The notes under the pieces: generated by a model | What the model was told of the DNA's origin: nothing | Databases searched by the model: none | What the model saw: only the letters and a program-made list of their open reading frames with translations | Assembly: GCA_003645115.1 (NCBI GenBank) | Contig: QNEG01000121.1 | Coordinates: forward strand, 1-5,677 | Source: a bacterium | GTDB taxonomy: Bacteria > UBP14 > UBA6098 > B30-G16 | Direction: 5' to 3' | DNA: 5,677 bases | Shown: in pieces, positions 1-4,872 of the stretch | Layout of the letters: every line of letters starts with the position of its first letter | Numbering within the stretch: position 1 is the stretch's first letter | Made by a program: the position numbers and the translations under genes

Positions 1-910
1 CACAAATCGAATCTGCTATCGTTTCAGCGGAATAGGATTTAGTGAATTTCCCGGTGTGGAAATAATCGCATATCGCCGAGCTACCTTGAGATTGAACCCC
101 ATATACAATCGGAATATCGGTGATATAGCCTAATTTTTTCAAATCGAGGAAACCCTTATACACGCCTGCGAGAATCACTCCATCGCCGACGGGAACAAAT
201 ATAAAGTCTGGCGCCTTGCCCAGTTGCTTGAATATCTCCAGACTGACTGTCTTTTTCCCTTCGATAGTTAGTGGATTATATGCCGTATTTCTGCTTAATG
301 CACCCGTGATGCGAGAATATTCCAGTGAAATATCGAATGCGTAGTCATAATTTCCATCGACTGGTATAACTCTTGCACCATACTGAAGTGATTGGATTAA
401 TTTTGCCTGTGGTGCATTTTTTGGGACAAAAATTGTAACCGAGATACCAGCGGATGCTCCCACTCCAGCCATCGAGGATGCTGCATTACCGGTGGATGCT
501 ACCGCTATATTATTTATATTATGCTTTCGAACAAAACCCGCCACCAGATACGATGCACGGTCTTTCAGCGAACCGGTGGGATTTAACGTATCATCCTTTA
601 GAAATAAATTCGTAAATCCCAGTTCATCCCTGATATTTTTAGGTTCCCACAATGGAGTATCACCCACCGGAATATCGGGAAAATATTTTTTTTCTACAGG
701 GAGTATATCCAAGATTTCGAATTCATCGGGCAATTCTCCCGCAATTTCTACCGATAATATTCCCCGCAATGGTTCATAATTTTTCTGTTTCCGTGAACAT
801 ATCGGACAGACCATTATTTCCGGAGTAATTTCGTATTCACTCCCACATTCCGTGCATTGGTAATAGAAAGATAAAGTTTTTTGTTGACTATTTTTTTTTT
901 CATTTATCAT
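1..910 (-). CDS. thrC: Threonine synthase, C-terminus cut by window edge
   Basis: PLP-dependent fold-type II enzyme that converts O-phosphohomoserine to threonine in the cytoplasm, the last step of threonine synthesis. I translated 303 codons from an ATG at 910; the frame runs open off the left edge, so about 50-100 residues are probably missing. Residues 19-38 hold a CxxC...CxxC zinc ribbon (Cys19, 22, 35, 38), as in the archaeal/plant-like ThrC type. The PLP lysine is Lys116 in NPTGSLKDRAS. STGNAASS at 139-146 is the usual substrate/phosphate-contacting loop. RNTAYNPLTIEGKK and VPVGDGVILAG follow, and the last visible residues (ETIADSI) also match the family. The start is set by the zinc ribbon and a weak GGAT upstream; a nearby ATG at 903 is out of frame and soon stops. 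A run of ten A covers codons 4-7. The mini-slipin gene lies 100 bp upstream. Cysteate synthase or another threonine-synthase-like enzyme is a less likely alternative. Confidence 0.93.
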   Translation of the reverse strand, partial: MINEKKNSQQKTLSFYYQCTECGSEYEITPEIMVCPICSRKQKNYEPLRGILSVEIAGELPDEFEILDILPVEKKYFPDIPVGDTPLWEPKNIRDELGFTNLFLKDDTLNPTGSLKDRASYLVAGFVRKHNINNIAVASTGNAASSMAGVGASAGISVTIFVPKNAPQAKLIQSLQYGARVIPVDGNYDYAFDISLEYSRITGALSRNTAYNPLTIEGKKTVSLEIFKQLGKAPDFIFVPVGDGVILAGVYKGFLDLKKLGYITDIPIVYGVQSQGSSAICDYFHTGKFTKSYSAETIADSIC

Positions 911-1010
911 ATTTCATCCGGCGTCCAGTTTAATGTGCGGTTGCTATTCTGTAAGGGCATAGCATTCACTGATTGCTCTTCTTATGATTGTGTGCATTGG
1001 TCGTAATTCC

Positions 1011-1235
1011 TCACTCAAAAAAAAGTTCATCATCTATAATCAACCGTTCAATTTGTTGAAGCAATATATCTTCTGATAAACCTTGCCAGCCAGGTATATG
1101 TTCATCCATATTTATTTTTAATCCCTTGTCTATAATGGGAAAGAGAATGACTAACCCCGGTCCGGCTAACTTATGAATGTGACCATAGCGAAACACCACA
1201 ACTCTCTCGTTTTCTTTTAAATAAAAAATCGACAT
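1011..1235 (-). CDS. Short stomatin/slipin-like (SPFH N-terminal) protein, 74 aa
   Basis: Function unknown. Residues 6-37 (KENERVVVFRYG... then GPGLVILFPIIDK) match the start of stomatin/prohibitin-family SPFH domains, where the pattern is ERxVVFRxGR...GPGLxxxxPxID. The rest of the SPFH domain and the coiled coil (normally 200 or more residues) are absent. The chain instead continues with EHIPGWQGLSEDILLQQIERLIIDDE, a Pro-Gly-Trp turn and a charged amphipathic helix. There is no clear membrane helix. The ATG at 1235 has an AGGAT ribosome site about 9 nt upstream, and the start fits the SPFH pattern. The stop (TGA, 1011-1013) follows a run of eight T; dropping one T would extend the protein to 96 residues, ending at 944. 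It lies between a repeat cluster and thrC. It may be a genuine mini-protein family, or a decayed slipin remnant. Confidence 0.6.
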   Translation of the reverse strand: MSIFYLKENERVVVFRYGHIHKLAGPGLVILFPIIDKGLKINMDEHIPGWQGLSEDILLQQIERLIIDDELFFE

Positions 1236-1278
1236 TGTTATTTTATCCTGAAATATGGGTTATTGTTTTGTTTATTTT

Positions 1279-1298
1279 CCCACGACTAAAGTCGTGGG
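1279..1298. repeat. Perfect 9-bp-stem palindrome CCCACGACT-AA-AGTCGTGGG
   Basis: The nine bases CCCACGACT are followed by AA and the exact reverse complement. Similar CCCACGACT-type hairpins occur in many genomes as REP-like units and near ends of IS200/IS605-type elements; that link is from general knowledge and no transposase is visible here. On the minus strand it is followed by AAAATAAACAAAAC, which is A-rich rather than T-rich, so it is a poor intrinsic terminator for minus-strand genes. Read on the plus strand it is preceded, not followed, by T residues. Confidence 0.8.
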
Positions 1299-1300
1299 TT

Positions 1301-1384
1301 GCGACCCCCTGCTCGATTGCTTCGCAATCTCGCTGTCCCCCTTATCAAGGGGGACAGAGGCGCGCCAGCGCCGAAGGGGGTTGC
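1301..1384. mobile_element. MITE-like element with 10-bp terminal inverted repeats
   Basis: The left end GCGACCCCCT (1301-1310) and the right end AGGGGGTTGC (1375-1384) are inverted repeats with one mismatch, which would be a G-U pair in RNA. Between them are a GATTGC-TTC-GCAATC hairpin (1315-1329), a perfect 10-bp stem TGTCCCCCTT-ATC-AAGGGGGACA (1334-1356) and a GGCGC-GCCA-GCGCC hairpin (1359-1372). The whole 84 bp could fold into a three-arm structure closed by the terminal stem. No coding capacity or transposase is present, so any movement would depend on an enzyme encoded elsewhere. I see no clear target-site duplication. Confidence 0.6.
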
Positions 1385-1438
1385 TGAAAATTTTTCCGTC
1401 TCCGCAATTGCTTTAAACTTGTCCAAATCCGTCCCGAT

Positions 1439-1470
1439 TTGTTGGAGCGAATAATCATTCGCCCTTACAA
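1439..1470. repeat. 32-bp imperfect palindrome around GCGAAT-AATC-ATTCGC
   Basis: The core stem GCGAAT/ATTCGC (1447-1452 and 1457-1462) has a 4-nt loop. The flanks extend it to TTGT...ACAA with 11 of 14 positions paired. It looks like the GCGAA...TTCGC class of dispersed intergenic repeats. It lies next to the weaker CAAATC...GATTTG stem at 1424-1441, so the two may belong to one composite unit. Confidence 0.6.
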
Positions 1471-1512
1471 GCAGTTTCAACAATGTATAAAAAGTCTCTA
1501 AATATGTTCGAG

Positions 1513-1534
1513 CAATCCCGACCAGTCGGGATTG
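1513..1534 (-). terminator. Hairpin directly after pgsB stop; REP-like, possible mRNA end or stabiliser
   Basis: CAATCCCGAC-CA-GTCGGGATTG is a perfect 10-bp stem with a 2-nt centre, beginning one base after the pgsB stop codon (TAA at 1536-1538). The position suggests a role at the 3' end of the pdxJ-propeller-pgsB transcript. However, the minus strand continues GCTCGAACATATTT with no immediate U-tract (a TTTTT comes about 20 nt later), so it is not a textbook intrinsic terminator. It may simply be another dispersed palindrome. Confidence 0.4.
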
Positions 1535-1535
1535 A

Positions 1536-2705
1536 TTATCTATTTTTCTCCTCGAAATAATCTGCGATTATGTGTCCGGGACCGCCTATGTTTCCGATAC
1601 CGATGAGAAATTTTTTATCTCCCTCCATTTCAGTAGCTACTTTTACTATTTGTTCCGGATTGCCATCGGGGATAAATGTTATTTTCTCCTCATCTATTCC
1701 CCTATCTGACATTCTGTCTGCGATTGCGCCGAGATTTGCGCCTACCAATATATATAAATCTGCAGGCAATTGTTCAGCCATCAATTTACCCAATTGTTCT
1801 GCTCGCTGAATCCTATCCGCACGAGAGTTTGCGATTATTATTATTTTCTCGCCACTTTTAAATCTCGAGGATAATAGTTGCCATACCTGCACAGTCGATT
1901 CTGGGTCGTTTGCTGCGAATGCATTGGCAAAACGAATGCATTGCCCATTATGCTGGAATGAAAATATTTTCAATACTCCCGGGTCGGGTTCGGCATTCCA
2001 CATACCTTTCAATGCGGTTTCCCGTAAGATACCGAGATGTTGTGCCACTGCCAGTGATAACGCCACATTTTCTTTATGTTCGATATAGCTAAATTTATTT
2101 ATTTCCTCATCGGATATAGACTGCGGTTCAGCAAGAATTAATTCACAGTCGATTTTATCTGCGTTCTTTTTCAGCCATTCGAACCGTTCAAATTCTGCGG
2201 TGAAACATATTCCATTTTCGGGCATCACTGCGCTGACTGCATCGGCGACATCACAGACTGTCGGTCCCATCGCATCGAGATGGTCCGGACGCGCATTGGT
2301 TATCACACCTATATTTCCCTGGATATATTTTTTTTGAAGCACCCATTGCAATTCCGGGTCGATTGCCATACATTCGGTTACCAATGCTTCCGCACCCAAT
2401 TCAGCGGTGCGTTTTACTACCCATCGTTGTTCCTTTATATTCGCCGGTCCTAGACGAATAATCGGTTCCTCCTCGCCATTCGGATAGATAAATCTGGCAT
2501 TGGTGCCGGTGGTCTTCGTAACAGTGCGGATACCTGCTTCACGAAATGCAGCTCCTATTAATCTGGTTACCGACGATTTCCCTCGACTGCCATTTATATG
2601 CACACGAATTGGAATTTTGGATAATCGTCTTCGATGCAGACGATATTCGTATATCCACCAGATTAACAAAGCTATTACTAATCCTACTATTACTATTATT
2701 TCCAT
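1536..2705 (-). CDS. pgsB: Poly-gamma-glutamate synthase PgsB/CapB-type ATP-dependent ligase
   Basis: Membrane-anchored amide ligase of the Mur-ligase-like PgsB/CapB family, which uses ATP to join glutamates through gamma-carboxyl groups at the cytoplasmic face. The 389 residues match the family length (about 390). Residues 3-19 form one hydrophobic N-terminal helix, followed by the basic RLHRRRL. The P-loop is GSRGKSS at 39-45, with Lys43. TKTTGTNAR lies at 63-71, TECMAIDPE at 110-118, and the NARPDHLDAMGPT motif at 137-149, where CapB proteins have an ED/PDHxDxMG loop. The ATG at 2705 has AAGG 4 nt upstream. The start overlaps the end of the propeller gene by 10 bp, so the two are probably translationally coupled. 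PgsC and PgsA, the usual partners, are not in the window; the position after pgsB holds repeats instead. The family match is strong; the actual polymer is not known. Confidence 0.92.
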   Translation of the reverse strand: MEIIVIVGLVIALLIWWIYEYRLHRRRLSKIPIRVHINGSRGKSSVTRLIGAAFREAGIRTVTKTTGTNARFIYPNGEEEPIIRLGPANIKEQRWVVKRTAELGAEALVTECMAIDPELQWVLQKKYIQGNIGVITNARPDHLDAMGPTVCDVADAVSAVMPENGICFTAEFERFEWLKKNADKIDCELILAEPQSISDEEINKFSYIEHKENVALSLAVAQHLGILRETALKGMWNAEPDPGVLKIFSFQHNGQCIRFANAFAANDPESTVQVWQLLSSRFKSGEKIIIIANSRADRIQRAEQLGKLMAEQLPADLYILVGANLGAIADRMSDRGIDEEKITFIPDGNPEQIVKVATEMEGDKKFLIGIGNIGGPGHIIADYFEEKNR

Positions 2706-3514
2706 TTTGCCTTGATTTTAATTATTTTATCATCGATAAAAGAATAAATTATCACACCAGATTTACGCGGTTCCCAGACAATGTTTTCTGGTATCGGCAA
2801 TGTCCAATCTATCGTATCCCAACCGCAGAACCGTAATTTATTGGATTCATATATATATGAAATATAATTATCGCAGATATAGATGTTATCGATTTCTGTG
2901 GAGATTTTCATACTAATATCTTGAGGAATGGCAGCAGTGATAGTTTTCGTGTTTGACGACCATATTGTAGCAATCTCCACAGAACCTATTTTTTCCCAAT
3001 AATTTTTCTTTTTTGCCTCCCGTGGTTCGATACAATTTTCCAATGTTTTCCAGTCAATAGTGCCGATAAGTTCGGATTTATAAAGCGACGAAGCATATGG
3101 AATTATATAATTTTCTAGTGGGTCGCCCACCGATGAATATTTTGTTATTTCTTTCTTATCCGAATCGTATGCCCACAATGAACCATCCGATGACACTGCG
3201 ATTCGGTGAGGAGAAAAATTTTCTGTATCTATCTGTCCACTATATCGAAGATATCGGTCATATTGATAGATTGCATTTTTCATCGGAATAGCCACATAAA
3301 GCCATTGTCCGGAGAATGCTATATCGGAGATTCCGGACAGCAATCCGTTTTTCCCTCGTGATGTAGTATTGTTTATGGAATCATCTGTAATATACACAAT
3401 AGAAGTCGGCGAGGCTACATAGAAACCGGAGACTTTATCAGAGACTATATCAATCGGCGGTGGAGAGATTGCGAATAGCGTCTCTATAACTACTATTGCG
3501 GTAGCTAAAGTCAT
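2696..3514 (-). CDS. Exported beta-propeller-like protein of unknown function
   Basis: I do not recognise a named family. The ATG at 3514 overlaps the pdxJ stop as ATGA, giving 272 residues. An upstream in-frame ATG at 3589 would add 25 residues that lie wholly within pdxJ and put polar sequence ahead of the hydrophobic stretch, so I prefer 3514. Residues 1-16 are hydrophobic (MTLATAIVVIETLFAI) and look like a signal peptide or anchor, though with no basic residue at the very N-terminus. Two stretches read like NHL/six-bladed-propeller blades: about 60-95 (ISDIAFSGQWLYVA...IYQYDRYL) and 101-135 (SPHRIAVSSDGSLWAYDSD then KKEITKY). The C-terminal 100 residues are aromatic- and strand-rich and could complete a propeller. 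The gene sits between pdxJ and pgsB, overlapping both, with no strong ribosome site of its own. Coupling to pgsB suggests an extracytoplasmic accessory role in the polymer pathway, but this is inference. Confidence 0.75.
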   Translation of the reverse strand: MTLATAIVVIETLFAISPPPIDIVSDKVSGFYVASPTSIVYITDDSINNTTSRGKNGLLSGISDIAFSGQWLYVAIPMKNAIYQYDRYLRYSGQIDTENFSPHRIAVSSDGSLWAYDSDKKEITKYSSVGDPLENYIIPYASSLYKSELIGTIDWKTLENCIEPREAKKKNYWEKIGSVEIATIWSSNTKTITAAIPQDISMKISTEIDNIYICDNYISYIYESNKLRFCGWDTIDWTLPIPENIVWEPRKSGVIIYSFIDDKIIKIKAKWK

Positions 3515-4239
3515 AATCGTGATGCTTTTTCTATAATATCCTTCATTTCCCTGGTTGCGCGTTCCATACCCACCAATGCTGCTCGGCATATTATGGAATG
3601 CCCGATAGAGAATTCCTCGATAGCCTTAATCGCTGCCACATTTACCACATTTCGATAATTGAGAGCGTGTCCTGCGGCAACCCCCATCTTTTGCTTTGCG
3701 GCTAATATGGCTGCTTTTTCTATTCTATCCAGTTCCTCCAACTCTTTCTCGAAAGTCTCGCATTCTGCATAAAATGTAGTATTCAGTTCGACGAAATCGG
3801 AGCCCATCTCGCTGGCAATCCTGATATTGGTTTCTGTGGGGTCTATGAAAATGGAGACCTCGATTCCCGCATCCTGCAATTTAATCAAAATAGGGTCGAT
3901 TTCACTGGCTTCCTGCTCCAGATTGAACCCTCGCTCGGTAGTGTTTTCACCGCTGCGTTCGGGAACCAAAGTGACCATATCCGGCAATGATTTCAATGCT
4001 ATTTGGAGCATTCCCTCGGTGGGAGCCATTTCCAGTGTTAGATGAGTGGATACGGTTTGTCGAAGAAGAAATAGGTCTCTATCCTGAATATGGCGTCTAT
4101 CCTGTCGAAGATGTATAGTGATACCATCGGCGCCGCCTAACTCTGCTAAATATCCGGCTAATACAGGGTCAGGAAATTTTGTTCCACGCAATTGTCTTAA
4201 AGTCGCTATATGGTCAACATTTACTGATAGACGAGACAT
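3511..4239 (-). CDS. pdxJ: Pyridoxine 5'-phosphate synthase
   Basis: Cytoplasmic TIM-barrel enzyme that condenses 1-deoxyxylulose 5-phosphate with 3-amino-2-oxopropyl phosphate to pyridoxine 5'-phosphate (DXP-dependent vitamin B6 pathway). At 242 residues it has the normal length. Family motifs in order: SVNVDHIATLRQLRG at 5-19, GADGITIHLRQDRRHI at 36-51, TLEMA with Glu70, LVPERSGENTTERG at 91-104, Glu151 in the FVEL strand, AGHALNY with His191, and IGHSIICRA near the C-terminus for phosphate binding. Some normally constant positions differ: the usual E-(L/I)-H-T-G reads ELNTT (151-155), and GHGL reads GHAL. The ATG at 4239 is well supported by AGGAGG 4 nt upstream and the N-terminal motif. 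It follows a 145 bp spacer and is probably the first gene of the pdxJ-propeller-pgsB unit, although read-through from mreD is possible. Confidence 0.96.
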   Translation of the reverse strand: MSRLSVNVDHIATLRQLRGTKFPDPVLAGYLAELGGADGITIHLRQDRRHIQDRDLFLLRQTVSTHLTLEMAPTEGMLQIALKSLPDMVTLVPERSGENTTERGFNLEQEASEIDPILIKLQDAGIEVSIFIDPTETNIRIASEMGSDFVELNTTFYAECETFEKELEELDRIEKAAILAAKQKMGVAAGHALNYRNVVNVAAIKAIEEFSIGHSIICRAALVGMERATREMKDIIEKASRL

Positions 4240-4384
4240 AATACCTCCTGAAAAATAAATTTATTTTCCTAAATTTAATATAAGTTTGCAACTTAGCAAC
4301 GGAAAAAATTAAATCGAAATGTAAATAAGGAAAATTGGGATATTTTCGAAAAATATCGATGTAAATCATAGCGTATATAATCTA
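4240..4384 (-). promoter_or_regulatory. AT-rich spacer upstream of pdxJ with three inverted repeats
   Basis: These 145 bp separate the mreD-like gene from pdxJ. They hold GATATTTT-CGA-AAAATATC (4339-4357), TAAGTT-TGC-AACTTA (4281-4295) and a 16-bp perfect palindrome AAAATAAATTTATTTT (4252-4267) just upstream of the ribosome site. On the minus strand TATGAT (4365-4370) and a TATATT near 4274-4279 are possible -10 boxes, but neither has a good -35 at the right distance. The first repeat could be a weak terminator after mreD, and the middle one an operator. All of these roles are inferred from position only. Confidence 0.4.
4244..4249 (-). promoter_or_regulatory. Strong ribosome binding site of pdxJ (AGGAGG)
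   Basis: AGGAGG lies 4 nt before the pdxJ ATG on the minus strand, inside CAGGAGGTATT. It is the only full consensus site in the window. The two genes behind pdxJ start by overlap instead, which fits pdxJ being the translational entry point for the three-gene unit. Confidence 0.8.
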
Positions 4385-4867
4385 TTATGCGAGTCGTGGT
4401 TTGAAAAATTTTCTAAATCGATATAGAATAATTAAAATAACGGCGAAAATGGCAGTATATAATGCGCTGGGGAATATATATCGCCATAATGCGTAAATGA
4501 AATTTGTTCTATATCGAGTCAAAGCGAGATATATTGCTCTATCCAAGAGTCCTGCGATGAATATCACTGCGCCATCCATAAATGGATGTTCGATATTCAA
4601 TTTTTCTCGCATAGCAGAGAGAAACAAAGCAGTAGTCGCTCTGGACACCAATCCGGCGCCCATCCACTGTGGGTTCAGGCAATCCAATAAGAAACCCGAG
4701 AATGCACCCCATCCAACAGTGGCATTCCCGGAGACATATCCACTGACCAAAACCAATGTCAATAGTCCCAAATCGATATCCCAACCCAGAATAGAGATGG
4801 GAGCCAATAGTGTGGTTCCAGCATAGGTGGCGATTATCAATAATATCAGTCTGGTTATGAATTTCAT
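4385..4867 (-). CDS. mreD: MreD-like rod-shape-determining membrane protein
   Basis: A 160-residue integral inner-membrane protein with about six hydrophobic segments (roughly 5-24, 31-47, 51-65, 70-86, 97-117, 131-150) and a basic C-terminus (RFRKFFKPRLA). The pattern fits MreD, a partner of MreC/MreB in the elongasome that builds lateral cell wall: a short N-terminal helix, a PISILGWDIDLGLL entry like the usual P-D-L-L-L segment, a second helix, then GAFSGFLLDCLNP (54-66), matching MreD's G-F-x-x-G-x-x-x-D stretch. The ATG at 4867 lies 5 bp after the arcC stop and has no clear ribosome site, so coupling to arcC is likely. mreB, mreC, pbp2 and rodA are not beside it, which is unusual. The assignment rests on topology and one motif, so another small polytopic protein (for example an ECF-transporter-like S component) is possible. 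Confidence 0.65.
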   Translation of the reverse strand: MKFITRLILLIIATYAGTTLLAPISILGWDIDLGLLTLVLVSGYVSGNATVGWGAFSGFLLDCLNPQWMGAGLVSRATTALFLSAMREKLNIEHPFMDGAVIFIAGLLDRAIYLALTRYRTNFIYALWRYIFPSALYTAIFAVILIILYRFRKFFKPRLA

Positions 4868-4872
4868 AATAA

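Larger units (their letters stand above)
1236..1535. repeat. 300 bp gene-free gap filled with short palindromes (REP/MITE-like mosaic)
   Basis: No convincing gene lies here. I see at least six separate inverted repeats: 1279-1298, 1315-1329, 1334-1356, 1359-1372, 1439-1470 and 1513-1534. A weaker stem also lies at 1424-1441 (CAAATC/GATTTG). Such mixed palindromes are typical of non-autonomous mobile repeats spread between genes. The stretch 1301-1384 is visibly richer in G and C than the flanking genes. An open frame of 65 codons (1286-1483, minus) crosses these repeats; it is judged spurious because its sequence is mostly the translation of palindromes. The last 40 bp before the mini-slipin start (1236-1278) are AT-rich and may hold its promoter, but I see no good -35/-10 pair. 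Confidence 0.75.

Noticed and set aside
492..779. 95-codon plus-strand open frame
   Set aside because: It lies antisense to thrC, whose own frame encodes clear ThrC motifs; the peptide has no recognisable domain.
851..1001. Ten-base direct repeat GTGCATTGGT at about 852-861 and 992-1001
   Set aside because: One copy is part of the thrC zinc-ribbon codons; beyond ten bases the match fades, so chance is the simplest reading.
1286..1483. 65-codon minus-strand open frame between pgsB and the mini-slipin
   Set aside because: It runs through the palindrome mosaic, its C-terminal half is the translation of the MITE-like element, and it resembles no known domain.
1236..1535. Possible CRISPR array or tRNA in the repeat-rich gap
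   Set aside because: The palindromes differ from one another and are not regularly spaced direct repeats, and no cloverleaf with a TTC-type T-loop was found.
3515..3589. Upstream ATG at 3589 for the propeller gene
   Set aside because: The added 25 residues lie entirely in the pdxJ 3' end; the ATG at 3514 forms an ATGA overlap and places the hydrophobic signal at the N-terminus.
4539..4784. 81-codon minus-strand open frame inside the mreD-like gene
   Set aside because: It is an alternative frame of a gene whose main frame gives well-formed membrane helices.
4497..4826. 109-codon plus-strand open frame
   Set aside because: Antisense to the mreD-like gene, no recognisable domain and no ribosome site noted.
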